Positions 44,701 through 57,745 of a DNA stretch of 64,000 bases are shown in pieces. A model generated the notes under the pieces. The model had not been told where the DNA came from. It saw only the letters and a program-made list of their open reading frames with translations, and ran no database searches. How positions within the stretch are numbered: position 1 is the first letter of the stretch; each line of letters starts with the position of its first letter. The stretch is from NCBI GenBank assembly GCA_002946415.1, contig NJPS01000042.1, positions 124,001-188,000 on the forward strand, in the 5' to 3' direction. Both the position numbers and the translations under genes were made by a program. Source of the stretch: Rutstroemia sp. NJR-2017a BVV2 (taxonomy: Eukaryota > Ascomycota > Leotiomycetes > Helotiales > Rutstroemiaceae).

Positions 44701-47700
44701 GAAATCCCTCCTCCTCCGTCCTCCGTCCTCCCTCCCCCCTCCCCTCCCTCAGATAACCTCTTTCTAGAATGGAGGCGGTGAAAGTGATAGAACCGCATCG
44801 TGCATTTGCTCCAATCAGACTCCAAGTCGTGCTAGACAAGGATGGCTTGGAAAGGCTGCGCCGCAGCCGGAAACCTGAAAAGAGTCGATTAATGACTGCT
44901 CAGGGTTGGTTTCCCCCACCACCAGGAAAAAAAGAAGAAAGGCTTGAGGGTCGCATGAGCTGTAAGCCTGTAACGCGAAATGGTGGAGCACTAGACTGTG
45001 ATTCTTTGACGATCAAATCATCTATTCCTGCTGGCCTCCTATCTTCGTACAGTGGGTGTTCCGAGAAAACGGCACGCGCGGACATGTGCCTTCGTAGAGC
45101 AACAAGACCAAGTCGGAACTAATTTGCAAAGCGAGCATATTTACCGTTTAAGACGCAGGCAAGATGAGGCAGCGGTGCGATACCTGGACCAGATGGATAC
45201 GTAGGAGCACAGCGATTGTTAGCTAGACGGAAACATGCGTCGCCCTGGCCCTTTCACTTCCAACTCCTCTAGGCTCTAGGAGCAGCCAAGCAGAACCAGA
45301 ATGGCTACTCTATCTCCGTACGAAGCATTCTGACTCAGATGTGTGATGGCGACACATACACACGACACACCTACACGAAGCATAAAAGATGGTAGAACAA
45401 ATGACATGACATTACTCTTAATCGCAGCCACCATTTCCGCCCCCGCTGCAATATAGACACCACGCCGACCGGCAAGGGAATAGTTGGGGATGTAGTGCGG
45501 TGGCAGCGGGACAGTTTGTCCATACGTTCCGGCTCTGTTCAACCAAACCAACCCTTTTCCAATACCAACTATTCAGACATCATCCATCAACGGTGCTAAC
45601 CCAGGGTATGTTCATTGTTCATGCATCACGCCCCTCATACAATCCGCATACGGCATGTAGGATGTCAATGCAGGAAGTAGAGGAAACGCGGGTCGAGAAA
45701 TGATGTGCTCATACCTTCGTATGTTATGGTACTCTTTCGTATGTTGGTTTGATCTTCAAATGACCTTCGGCTTGTGAAATATGGATCCATCCAACCTCAT
45801 ATTTTGGAGCTGCTTCTAAGTATTGACTCTAATTCTGGCGTCAGGCGCAAAGCAAGGACGAATTACGTGAAATGGTAGACGGACGATTTACTGTTCTAAA
45901 AGTAAAATGATGATCTGTAACAGGCATACTACAGTAATAGAATAGATGGCCCTTCACGGTCAAACACACGGAGGTTATGCTAAGGAATACTTAGCAACGC
46001 GGATGAAAGGGGGGGCAATTCGACTCGGCTTCATCAAGGAGGCCAAAATACAGCTGGCTTGGCCCAACAATCGATCATTGCCCCTCTCCTCTACAGCCAA
46101 CTTCCCCACCTTTTTCTAAATCGATACATCTTACTACGTCGTACGCGCTCCGCAAATAAATCACGACTTTCTCTCACAGTTCACGAGTCGCGTAAAGTGG
46201 AAATTATCTAGAGGCCTGGAAGTTTGGCACCGAACCATACAAGTCTCTGCTAAGTAGGTTACAGCCACTATCAAAGCAGACGGCAAACGGCCAGCTTGCA
46301 ATGGAACACTACGGCTTGGCTCGCGGATGAAGTTTCGTGGGAAATGGTGGCGAGGCACCAGGAAGGACGCGATCATTACTGATCAGAGTCATCATCAGCA
46401 CTCAGCAGCCTTCGTTCTCATCCTGTGTATATCTCCACCCTCATACCATCGCCCAACGGCTAAGCTCGAAAGGAACCCAGAACCTAGAACCCAGAAGCAG
46501 CTTTGCGTTTGGAGTATCACTACTTTCCTGTGATGGGTCAGTTTCCCGCTCAATAATCATACAATCATACCCAAGCCAGGATTGGCTGTGGTGGGATGCA
46601 ATTTAGACCGCTGGAATGTGCGGAACAAGTGGTTTTGCGTTTTCACCCCTTGAAAACCAAAATATGCTCTACGAAGTGCACACATCGCTGGCTCGAGACG
46701 GCCACCTAGCAATTAAAACCGTTCAGCGATTCGCAGCCAATGCCAGCTGATGGAAGAAAAGGTGTGGATCACAAATGATGAAGGGACCGAAGTCCTGGCA
46801 AGATTTGTGACAAATCTGAGATGCAGCCACAAAGCGTCGCAGCGGACAAGGGATCCAGAAATCACGGGTCAAATGTATGAAGAAAATGCCGATGATCATC
46901 GCGAGCAACTTCACAGCCTGATTGACTCTGGAGTCTGTACAGAAAGGTCAGGCCATCCATAGGTGGCCCCCTTGTACATTATTGGACTGTCTCCGGGATA
47001 AGGTTGGTAGTGTAGGAATCGCGCATGCTCACCTCGACGACGGCGGATCTCTGCTTACGTAGATTTAAATTTCATTTGGTTAGGCGTTTCTTTTCAGGCA
47101 GGTGAGCGAGAGGGAAAGATCGTGATCGTGATCGTGAGTCAAAATAATCTCAACATCATTCCCGCATCATGTGTGAGGATGAGAAGCGGTGGAACCGAAA
47201 TCTGCAGCCTGGAACCCGGAAGTGAATCCCCTCAATCTCAGCGGAAAAAGATTTTTTTTCGCGGGTCTGGTCCGAGTTGTTGATCTGGTCTCAATGATCC
47301 CAACCGGTGTTCGTAAGTTTTGGCAGACATACGAAGTGTACTTTGGATATGCGGGGGCAAAAAGGTTAGCTGTACGAGAAGGCTTCGTATCTCTGCTGGT
47401 CGGTCCATTTCTTGCCAACACGCAACGACACATAATCTGACCAGAGTCAGATATCAACATCATCAAGCACGCACCGCAAAGGCTTTGACAGTGTGCACCC
47501 AGCAACCCAGAATATGTAACGAGTAAAAGGGTGCTTATAGTAATGATATGATAGATGTACGATACTCTGAAGCGGACAGCCAATGACTATCATTCATATT
47601 GGCTGCACTCAATTTCATTCCTTAGACTCCTTAGCGCACGTCTATCCTCATAACACCCTCTTCAGTGCTCCCACTTTCTCCCTTACTATGCACAGGCACA

Positions 47701-49800
47701 CAAAGTCTCAGCAATCAGCAATACCACCAATCATTCTGCTACACCATTGATATCTGGCCGTCAATGCTGCTGCATACGGAGTACTCTTGCGCCACCAGGC
47801 TCAGGATGAATGATCATAAGCCTTGTCATCTCAGTACCAGGAGCCACACGACCGGCGCTTGCGAATTCTATACATCCAGAACTTAAGCCCATAGCACGTA
47901 AGCATAGCATTAGCCAATATATCCTGGTCGGTTAAGGTCCTACGATGAAGGACAAGGCCTCTTCTCAGCGGAAAAAAAAACGAAAAATAATACCAAGACC
48001 AGGCAAGACTTGCTCAAACTCAACATCCATCCATTCATCGTACCATGCTTGGAAATCTATGCGCGTCCATATTCCGTTTGCACTGCTGCTTACCACCGTT
48101 CCACGCGCTGCGCTCCACTACGAATCTAGATACAATTAGACCACCTTGTGATGAATTGGGACTGCTGCAAACACAAATCCCCGCTCCCTGTCAATGTCAT
48201 CCAGTGGTGAAGGTAGTGTGCATGCTTACCCTCCTCTGTTTTGGCCTTTACCCTATCTATAATAGTGCCTTTTATTTTACTTGTACCACCGATACTTTAT
48301 TTGGTGTACCCATGGTATATTCCTAATCTGAAGCAGAGAGATGTCACAACCAATCGCCTTTCTCTCTTCTTGTTAGATCGCACCAGGCTGTTGGATATCT
48401 GGGGGGCTGATCGGTAACACAAGCTCTCTTTTAATGATAACGAAACGCCATGAAACCTGATACTTCGCACAGAGAGAATATTATACCTAGACTGTCCTTG
48501 GAGGATGTAGCCGATATTGTGTCACATCACTAACTGCACCCACCCATTGTTTCTCGTAGAACCACGGAAGTTACGAAGAACTAAGTTAGCAAAAGGCAAA
48601 GGAAACCTTAGGTAAGTCATAATCCATTTCAGTTAGAAAGGCCGACACCACACCCAAGGGGTACAGGCCACGGCCATCTACGTTGAGGTTGACTTTACCT
48701 CATTCGATAGATCCACGCCAGAGCGAGGGAACAAGCTAACAAGCCAACACGATGGCAGCAAGAAAAGGGCAAGACATACGCAACACACGGGAAGGCAACG
48801 ATGGCTAGGAGGCAAAGGATGGAGACGCGTCCTCGAGCGACTTCTCATGTTCAAATCGGCCAAAGAAAAGGAAAAGCAAAAGAACGCTGCCGCCAATATC
48901 CAGCGAAGCAAAATACAGATCACATCCGCAATAACATCCAAGCCTCGAACAGCCAAGAAGTATTAAATTGCTAGGTGAACGCACAGAATCTAATCTACGC
49001 ACAGCTTACACAAAAGGTCTCAGAGCCGTGGCCGCACAATTCGACCTCCATTCCATTCCCCCATTTCCACAAGTCATATTCGATGATCCATATTAAAAAT
49101 CGGTAAACAGCCAAAAGGTCTGAAATTCGATCCTAGCGTTTCCTCTCTTTGCCCCCTTAGGACGTTCCCTATGCTGGATTTCTGTCCCTAGGTACGGATC
49201 CGTGAGCTGTTCCGGAGATGCCAGCCTGCCTGTTCCCTTTCTCAAGGTTGTGGTTACTTGTGTGGTATGGCTGTGGTTATGATCTCAAATTAACTTAATC
49301 ACACTTTCATATTTTATTGTTCGACCCTTCTTTCTGGACCCCTGTGCATCGTTCACACGCCGCAGTTGGTTGTTAATTGTATTTTATTACTACGTGTGTT
49401 ATTGCTACACCCACCACCCCGCCCGGGTATCAGTATCACGTCGCTTTGCTTTGGTCGGTCTGTCGGTCTGGCCTATGCTTTGCTTTGCACGCGCTAGTCT
49501 AGGGATTGTGCCTTTCTGTCCTCTTTTCCCCATTGCTGCGCAGTGCAGTGCGCCAGTCTTTGCTGGACCTGGCGAGCTAACCCTACTTTGTGGATGGATG
49601 CTCACTTCATTTTCGCTACCTTTTCCTAAGCAGAAACCTTGGAAGGCAGCTCCGTGGAAGGGAAGGGAAGGAGAAGGAGAAGGGCGGATCCTTCGTTGCA
49701 TCTGTGTCTTTCCACTCGTCTCGTCTCCAAAGCGACCGATCTCACACCATTCCACAACCCTACCGCTACGCACCAAACCACCACTTACTACGGATACGGA
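44701..49800. other. Gene-poor region, second part
   Basis: No supported gene. A pyrimidine tract (TCCTCCGTCCTCCGTCC and beyond) lies at 44705-44750 just before an ATG-led 117-codon frame at 44769-45122 that I could not relate to any family. GATCGTGATCGTGATCGTGA is at about 47120-47139. From about 49400 the plus strand becomes strongly C/T-rich, merging with the leader of the cyclin gene. Confidence 0.4.
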
Positions 49801-51481
49801 TACCACACAATCACCACCATCACCACCATCACCACAATACCACAACCACAAACAACCATAATCACAATCACCACCTTGCCTTCCTTGCCCTGCCTTGCCT
49901 TGCCTTGCCTCGCCTTGCCTTTGCCTCACCTTACTTTTTACCCTTACCTTAACCTTCCACCTTATTTACCTTACTTTTTACAGAGCACGCTTGCCCTCGA
50001 CTCCTTACCAAGCTATACCTGGCTCGGTCGGTCGGTCTGTTTGTGACATCAATGGATGGATTGTGATGGATGGTCTGGATACTTTTTCACTCAATCAGCC
50101 TCCACTCCACCTTTTTTTTATACTATTTTCACATTTTTTCCATTTTCCATTTTCCATTTTCCACGTCCATTTCCATTCCTATTTCCGTTTCCGTTTCGCT
50201 TCTGTTTCTATTTCCACTTCCATTTCCTTAAACTGACAGTCTCCTTCGCACCAACCCAACCCTACCAGCCCATCCCACCCCATCCCATACCTTACCCTCC
50301 CTCCCCTCCCATACCATTCCAAAACCATGCCATGCCATGTATGCTATGCCATGGCCATTGCGTATCCTACTTAACTCATTACATACAATCCCGCGGGTTA
50401 AGGAACTTCCAAGGTATCTCCACCATCCCTGTACCAGTCTACATATCGATATCTGTCGGTACCTAGATACTTTTTTTCCTTTCCACGAGCCACTCCAAAG
50501 TCTCTAATTCCTTAATTCTCAATTCCAGTCCAGTTCCAGTTCCAGTCCCAGTCCCATACCCCAATCCTAACACACAATCCCAATCCAGTCCATTCTCTCC
50601 ATCGCTTTCCTTGGTTTTCATTGGCCCGAACAACAAACGGACTCCAATTTTATATCCATACCTTGGTACCTCGTACATTTCTCATGGCTTCCTATCGGCC
50701 TGCTACTGCTATCTAGAGTAGGAACTACTATACCGTTGTAGGACTTCATTCACATTCACATTTCTCGTTCTCATTCTCATCATCGAATCAATTTTCTTAT
50801 ATCCCAAATTCAATACTCCTCTATAGACTGTCTATAGAAGCTTTCTCTCTACAACTCTTCCTACTCTCTCCTCTACCGTCCTATTATACTCTTGGTTCCT
50901 CTACACTTTCCAAGGTCCGCTGGAGAACTTGACTTTTATTCTCTGCCTCAAGATTCAATATATTTCACACATAATTTTGCTTCTTGCCTTGCTACCTTTA
51001 AAGTTTCGTTCTAGTTCGGGAAAGCTTCCACGATCGACTCGAACCTCCTTCCACTTTAATAAAGTCATTCACCACATCACATCAGCCAACAGACCTCACG
51101 ATTCACTTCGAAGAACATAACTTACTGTTATCGTTCTATCACTACTCTCACACCACTCCCAACTCCGATCTCGATCCCTCACAACCTATATACCCCTCGT
51201 TCCTCCTACTTTCTTCTCGAACCGGCAGGTGCTCCTACACTCGACACCCTGATGGACCATAGGTAATACCATTCGGTCGAGACAATCCGCCTTCTACGTT
51301 ACATACACTCAATCCGTCGGGGAATCGTTTGGGAACTCTGCGGGCAAGGTCACTCAAGTTCCAGAAGAAAAGTTGGAAGCACTTGAGCATTCATAACCCT
51401 ACCCAGCGAGTTCCACCACAATCAGTTTGCGGATTCTTTCCTACAAGCACTCTGAGCAGCCCGACTTTCACGCCATTCTCC
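49801..51481 (+). promoter_or_regulatory. Long pyrimidine-rich leader/promoter of the cyclin gene
   Basis: About 1.7 kb upstream of ATG 51482 is dominated by C and T on the plus strand. It contains ATCACCACC-type repeats (49810-49850), CCTTGCCTTGCC (49880-49930), CATTTTCCATTTTCC (50139-50163), and CCAGTTCCAGTTCCAG (50528-50550). Such long CT-rich leaders are common upstream of fungal regulatory genes and probably include the transcription start and a long 5' UTR. Several short upstream ATGs are present. Whether introns lie in the leader cannot be told by eye. Confidence 0.5.
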
Positions 51482-53530
51482 ATGCATCAGACTTCAGTTA
51501 GACTAACTCCGTTCGAATTCCCTCCATTTCCCCCTTCGCAGTCCGCGTTTGGGGTGACCGATCGCCGGAAGGATATTGGGTATTCTCTGCCGCAACTCAA
51601 TCCAGCAGGATATATTGAGGCTCCAGTGAAGGCTGGGCTTCGCACACCACCCGAAGACGAAATGAACACAACGTATCAACCTCCAACTTACAATAATTAC
51701 AACAGTCGGCAGGATGCGCCATACGCCCCGAGACAAGGTACTTTTTGCAATCAGAGCAGGTCAAACGACTACAGTGGAGTGGCTGCACCTGCGAGACAAT
51801 CTGTCTCTCTCATCCACCACTCAACCCACATTTCAGAAACCTCGAGCATAAGAGATGCCCCTTCCCAGCCTTCACAGTCTTATTCCTACTCGAAACCACA
51901 AAGCCCTCAAGTTTCTAGGGTGGTGAAAGAGGAATCACATTCAAGGAAGGGTTCTACCAGCGACATGATTCAACCAAACCTACAAATACCCGCCTCAATA
52001 AATAATAGCGGGGGAAGTTTGGCTGAGTTTGCAGCTCAGGTACGTTTAGGCACCTTTATCCACTTGCCCTTGGATTCCACGACTTACTTTTCTAGATAAC
52101 ATGTTTATTCTGGTTCGAATCGACCGAGATGCTTCAAAAGGCGGAGGAGTTAGGAGCTGATCCATCATTACCAGTTCAGAGGTTGCGAGACGAAGCGATT
52201 CCGTCATCTGGGTTCAGGAAATGGGTGGTTACAATTTTATTGACTACACAAGTCACCCAGAACGTCATTTTATTGGCTCTTCTCTTCATATACCGACTGA
52301 AGACAATCAATCCGGCGGTCAAAGGACGGAGCGGAAGCGAATATAGACTTTTGACCGTTGCATTGATGTTGGGGAATAAATGTACGTAAAAACGCTCAGG
52401 AACTGGGAGTGAACCACAAATGGGCTAACATTTTTCTAGTTCTCGACGACAACACCTATACGAACAAAACTTGGGCTGAAGTATCAGGAATTTCAGTTAC
52501 CGAAATTCACGTCATGGAAGTTGAGTTTTTGAGCAATATGCGTTACAGTCTCCTCGCTTCCAAGGACCAATGGAATGACTGGCAAAAGAAGCTTTCGAAA
52601 TTCTGGAGCTTTTGTGACAGGGCAGCCAAAGCCCCTCTTTCACTGCCCTCTCCAGTTGCAGCCCCGGTGTACAACAACAACCTGCCTTCACCTCCTACAT
52701 CGATGCTTCCTTCGCCTCCTTCATTATCGAACTCTTACCCACCCTCAAATGGATCTTACGGTTACAGCCCACAATGGTCGTCAAGCAATAGCACAGCTCA
52801 ATTAGTGTCGCCCTTGACCAATTTAGCACCCGAACAGGATTTCCGTCTTAATGCGAGGAAAAGAAGTCTCGTAGATGACATGGAAGAACCAGCTGCAAAA
52901 CGTGTAACGAGGTCGACTACAACCACACCCAGTGTTGCGAGCACGTACAATTCGAGTATCCCGCCTAGACCTCGTCTACCTGTCCCAAACTTGACTATCT
53001 CGACAAGCCAAGCTATGCACAACGGATACAACGGAGTCACGAGCTTTCCGCAAAATGCACCACTTTTACCGCCGCTCAATGGTAGATCCATGGCAACAGT
53101 CTTCCCAACCACACCAACTTGGACTCCACCTGTATCAAACACACCAACTGGACCTCCAAGCCAACCTGGAACGCAGAGCCTTTCCCAATATGGAACGCCA
53201 TCACGTCGGCATAGTCCTCGCTCGGTTCAAGACCTTCTCTCGTTTGTTCCTTCTCCGATCAATGCGTCGTTCCCGAGTCAAAATCCTGGTCACATCTCTC
53301 CATCTATCTTCTATCAACAACGTAATTCGCCTTACAAGCCTGTTCGTCATGTCAACACCCTTCTCTATCCTCCGCCATCCGCGTCGATGCATGATTACTC
53401 GGCCAATGCGAACCAAATGCGCTATCAACCTCTAGGCAAGCGACATGATTATCGACCGGGTGTTGTACCAGAGTACGGAAACCATTACCAACAATGGCCC
53501 GTCCTTCCACAACCAAATTTCCACACATAA
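51482..53530 (+). CDS. Pho85-type cyclin (Clg1/Pas1-like)
   Basis: Three exons (51482-52039, 52096-52381, 52440-53530) sum to 1935 nt, 644 aa. ATG 51482 is the first in-frame ATG; the frame is open 150 bases upstream but only from TTG. Residues 1-185 are disordered and Ser/Pro/Gln/Tyr-rich. The cyclin box begins at FAAQITCLFWFES and runs through QNVILLALLFIYRLK, LLTVALMLGNKFLDDNTYTN and KTWAEVSGISVTEIHVMEVE to about residue 345. The FLDDNTYTNKTWAEV motif is typical of PCL-type cyclins, and the long flanks match the Clg1/Pas1 branch. It should bind a Pho85-like CDK and affect growth or morphogenesis. The C-terminal 300 residues are disordered and rich in Pro, Ser and Gln. Confidence 0.88.
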
Positions 53531-54791
53531 TTTTCACCTCAACTTTTTACGAATTCTCTTGGCTGGGCACCTTTTGCTCATCTCTTTTTATCTCTTTTTT
53601 CAAGCACTTTTGTCTGTTACAACACAAGAAAGTCGAACGATCCCAGACTTATTAAACACTAAAATGGGAAGATTCGCATAGCGACGGGGCATTGTGATGA
53701 AGGCGTTTTTTTTTTGGTTCCAACACTAAAGTGGTGTTTTTGTTTCTGCGCAGCAGCAAGGCTTTTCTTCGTTCGGTTAACAAGAGGGCGCTGGTATACC
53801 ATTTGCATTATTAAACGGGTGTTTTTTTTGGGGAGTTGGGGGACTATTAATGATGGTGATCGATATCATGATGAGACATTTGTTCTTTTTCGATTGCACG
53901 ATTGAGGCGGGAAAGACCGCTTGTGTGTGTAGCTTTTACATGTGCCTTTTTAGCACCCTTCTTTTGCTTGGGGTGATTGGGGATTCTTGATCAAGTATGA
54001 ATTGAGTTCACTTGGTCGGTCGGGCGGACGGGCGGTTTGCATTGAAGAGTTGCATTGCACGGCATTGCTTGCATGGGATTTGGGATGGGTGGGATGGGAT
54101 GGGCAAAAACGGGAAAGATAAAAAAGAAAGGGGCACTGTATGACCTTTTTGAAATGGGTGGAGGGGAAGTTGGGGTGGAGGGGCTTTTTTTAAGGGACGA
54201 TTGGTGATTTTAGATTCACGTCTTTAGGGCGTGTAAGTGAGGGAAAAGAGGGTGGAGATGGGGGGGAAGTAGTTGAGATTAGAGAATTGAAATCACTGTC
54301 GTTGCCCTAATTTATTGAACTGAATGGATGTTCGTGTTGCTTGGTGATTAGTGATTGGTGATTACATGAATGGCTGAGTGGGTGTTGTGATATTTGGTTT
54401 ATGTGTTTGTCCGTGTGAGTGTGAGTGTGTTGTAAGTTGTCGATATTTCATCCATCTATTCATTAGCCAGTATCGGTGCAGGAAATACATCCACGGCGCG
54501 AAATTTAGGCTTTAGGCCAGGAAGGACGGAATGTACGATGCAATGGATAGATATATATGTAAGCAAGGGACGAGATGAGACGAGAGGAACCTGTCTTGGT
54601 GTAGTATAGTGTATGGCATATTGTCCAAAAGAAAGAAAGACACATTCACATTCATCGACATCTGTCTGTATCTAGTTTCGTACAATAAAATAACCATTTT
54701 CCCCGCCGATCTAATCCCAAAACCCCCTTCCCCAAAACACAAATCTAATCCAAAAACATAAATAACCCATCCCATCCCATTCCTTCTCACC
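53531..54791. other. Intergenic between convergent cyclin and secreted-protein genes
   Basis: No gene is supported. The plus strand is G-rich from about 54000 to 54270 (GGTGGGATGGGATGGG, GGGGAAGTTGGGGTGG), which includes the cyclin 3' flank. Confidence 0.5.
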
Positions 54792-55796
54792 TCACTTCCT
54801 CTTCGGCCCCGTGCTCACCCCGGGATACTCATACGCAGGGTCCTGGCCCGTCTTCAGCACCGCATTGGTCTTGCAGTCGGTCAGCACGAAAAGCACCTTC
54901 CCCTCGGCGTGGCCGTTGGCATCTTTGTACGGCGTCGTGTTGCACCAGTTGCCGGTGTCGGTGTAGGATTTCTTGGTGCAGTAGGGCGCTTCGTTTTCCA
55001 TGTAGTAGCCGGCGGCGATTTCGCCGGTGGGGGTGCTGGTGAGTGTGCCGCAGGATCTGTGGGGATGAGGTGTTAGTGGGAGGGAAGGGGAGGGAGATGG
55101 TTGGGGAGGGGGAGAGAGACGGGTGGGAAGGGATGAGAGATAGGCGGGAGGGTGGAGGAGTATGGGAAAGGGGGAGGGAATAGAATGGAAGTGGAGTGGA
55201 AGTGAGGTGTAAGAGAGTGACGTGTAATAGCAGGGAATTGTAGAGAATAAAAGAAGGATTTGTACATACGTCATGAGATACGGAATAAAAGTCCAATAAC
55301 CACAAGTCTTATCATCCAACGTCTTCGAAAACGTCTCCGTAGTCGTATATCCCACACTCTTACTCCACGAATAGCTCGCCCCGATATTGAAACTCGCCGT
55401 CAAAACTTTGGACAAATCACTTCCCGCACCGCCCGTGATCCCAAGATTTATCGAATACCCGTTCGTGATCGTCACAGATTGCCCTTCGGATACGGAACAT
55501 GTAGTCCCGGATTGGCACGATCCGTCCATGATAGGCACTTCTTGCCCGTATTCGGCAGTCACGCGGATCTCGCAGTAGGCGGTGCATCCTGCGTCGCCGG
55601 GGACGTTGGGGATGGGTTTGGAGCAGTGGCCGGAGCTGTCGAGGGTCGTCTTTTTGGGGCAGTTGTAGTCGGATTGCCCGATGGGCATGTTTTGGGGGTA
55701 GCAGGCGCCGTTGTCTCGTGGTATGAGGGAAGGGAGAGGGTTGGCGAAGGTGCTGGCTGTTAGGCCGAGGAGGGTGATGGTTTTCAGGAGAGACAT
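54792..55796 (-). CDS. Secreted Cys-containing protein, celp0028-like family
   Basis: Two exons (55796-55270, 55056-54792) sum to 792 nt, 263 aa. The intron is long (213 nt). A signal peptide (MSLLKTITLLGLTASTFA) is followed by NPLPSLIPRDNGACYPQN, possibly with a pro-site. The mature protein contains Cys in CYPQN, YNCPKK, GHCSKP, GCTAYCEI, GSCQSGTTC, KTCGYW and SCGTL, which could form several disulfides. The middle is Ser/Thr/Gly-rich and aromatic (FNIGASYSWSKSVGYTTTET), suggesting long beta strands. The pattern resembles fungal secreted proteins annotated as celp0028 effector-like. I am moderately sure of that family and make no functional claim. ATG 55796 was chosen because it begins the signal peptide; the frame upstream is open but has no other ATG near. 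Confidence 0.7.
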   Translation of the reverse strand: MSLLKTITLLGLTASTFANPLPSLIPRDNGACYPQNMPIGQSDYNCPKKTTLDSSGHCSKPIPNVPGDAGCTAYCEIRVTAEYGQEVPIMDGSCQSGTTCSVSEGQSVTITNGYSINLGITGGAGSDLSKVLTASFNIGASYSWSKSVGYTTTETFSKTLDDKTCGYWTFIPYLMTYVQILLLFSTIPCYYTSLSYTSLPLHFHSIPSPFPILLHPPAYLSSLPTRLSPPPQPSPSPSLPLTPHPHRSCGTLTSTPTGEIAAGYYMENEAPYCTKKSYTDTGNWCNTTPYKDANGHAEGKVLFVLTDCKTNAVLKTGQDPAYEYPGVSTGPKRK

Positions 55797-57745
55797 GGTG
55801 GATATGAGTTGGGAAGGGAATATGAAAAGATCAACGAGTAAAGGTAGGGAATTGCAAATGAATGACTGAAAATGAGAGTTGGAAGGAAATACAGTTGTAG
55901 AACTAAACTGTGAAGTGAAGAAGGAAACTGATGATTGAGATGCAGAACTTGGTGACAAAACAACATCATCTTTATAGACTCAACATGTCCAAGCATGATG
56001 ACTGTCGGCATTCATCCGAACTATTTTGAGATCTCTCAAAGGATTGCAGACAATAGGATTCTGGGAAACATCCAGTTCAACCTCAGCTGTGGGCGAAGAC
56101 ATGGTCAAGCTCGTGCCAGATGAAATCAAATCTTATCAAAAGCCGCGCACAATCGACTTCGATTAAGGATCGGATGACTATTCCTCCCTTCGGTAATGAC
56201 AAACCTTAATTTAAGACTTGCAGCTACTAAGCTTCTGAGGTGTGCTTCCCGAGCCTCAATAGCTTGGGTTTGTTTCTATAATTCACATCATCCAGATCTC
56301 GAGACTTCCTTATCCGGCAGGACGAGGATGAAACCAACGTCACATTGAATCGAAACTTCCTTGATGTGGGTTCTTAGGGTGACCTGGTCGACTGAGAGAT
56401 CTCTCTCGCACGGGATTCCTAAATAAGGAAGAAAGCTGACTGGCCAGTGAAGACGACCTTGGTTAAGCTTCATGCTCCTGATGGGATTTGCGGTTCCATC
56501 GCGCGAGCTCTTATGAAAACCATGGTTACTCCAGGTGAGAGTATCTTCCCATATCTCCATTCCAAGGAACTTTGAGAAGAAGCAAGACAGGCACTCAACC
56601 AAGTCAAGCAATGCCGTCATTGTCAGCAGGCAGTATGAAACGTGGTTAGAAGGAACCGAAGATTCTTTACCCGTCTAGGGAGATCCTGCAGGATCACTGA
56701 GTTGAGCCCCTATCCGCGAAATGCCCATTCACGAAGATCGATGATATGTGTGCCCTCTGTGTTAAACAACGTGCAAAGTGAGTGGTGACACATAGTGTGG
56801 ACAACCCGACTTGATTCGGCGACTTGCACAAACCAACTCCATCCATTCAGCCTTCTTGTTTCAAACATAACACCAGAATTATACAAACCAACAACCGCTC
56901 CTCGGTGAACACCGAAAAAGAAAATGCTGATACACGCACAAAATCCCCAGCGACGTTACATCGCACTAGTCTCAAAAAGGCATCTCGCTGATCTGGGGGA
57001 AGCCGACCAAAATAGATACCAAGCAATATGGGTTGATTCCCCACGATCTGGGCCAAACATGGCTTGAAGGAATCTCAAAACGAAACATAAATTTACCGCA
57101 TAATCGAGACATGATTGGACAACAAACATGAAATGAAGTGGAGGCAGTGCCAAGGGCCCTTCAAATTGCTTGATTTCCACGCCGCATGCGCCATCCCGCA
57201 ATTTGGTTCAGCCCAGCGAGGGCGGTGGCATTGCTTGGTGGTGATCATTGTACCTGCCAGGAAAGAAACTTCTATTTATGTTTTGCTTTTCCTCGATCGT
57301 GCGTTTCATCGAGAATCCTACTCTGTTTTTGAGAAGAAATCAAGAAACGTCATAGCTAGATACACCTCAAGGTTCTCTGTCTTATACGATATCCTTTCAC
57401 TTGTGTATTCATTACTCTTGGTCACTGGTTCTCATCTCTCGTGAAGTGAATTCGTGAACACCAGCATCAAATCATTCATTTCGGAAACCGCTTTAACATA
57501 TAGCGGCGCGAAATCCAAACACCCAAGCCATATCCGAACTCTGCACACGGTGCGAACAACCTCAATAAAACAGGAACAAATCAACTCCCTAGACTCTTCT
57601 TGGTCTCGATCACCTTCCCCTCTTCATACGAACGAACTGCGCATAACCCGAACACACGCAAATCTAACACCTCGATCGATCAACCACTTCCTCGCTCCTC
57701 CACCACGCGCAAAAGACAACCACAACCACAACCACAACCACAACC
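55797..57745. other. Intergenic between divergent secreted-protein genes
   Basis: No gene is supported. It is the shared upstream region of the minus-strand secreted protein (55796) and the plus-strand Cys-rich protein (57746). A hexanucleotide repeat abuts the latter's ATG. Confidence 0.5.
57717..57745 (+). repeat. (ACAACC)n repeat directly before an ATG
   Basis: About five copies of the hexamer CAACCA end at the base before ATG 57746. Any transcript of the Cys-rich gene would have this repeat as the last part of its leader. Confidence 0.85.

Noticed and set aside
44769..45122. ATG-led 117-codon frame on the plus strand
   Set aside because: No recognisable motif, no signal peptide, and no splice sites that extend it; kept as unassigned.
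49405..49929. Open frame of 174 codons on the minus strand
   Set aside because: It is the reverse of the simple CT-rich leader (GGCAAGGCAAGG and similar), so the long frame is a composition effect.
52105..52125. GGTTCGAATCG, resembling a tRNA B box
   Set aside because: It lies in the cyclin coding exon (LFWFEST) and no tRNA fold surrounds it.
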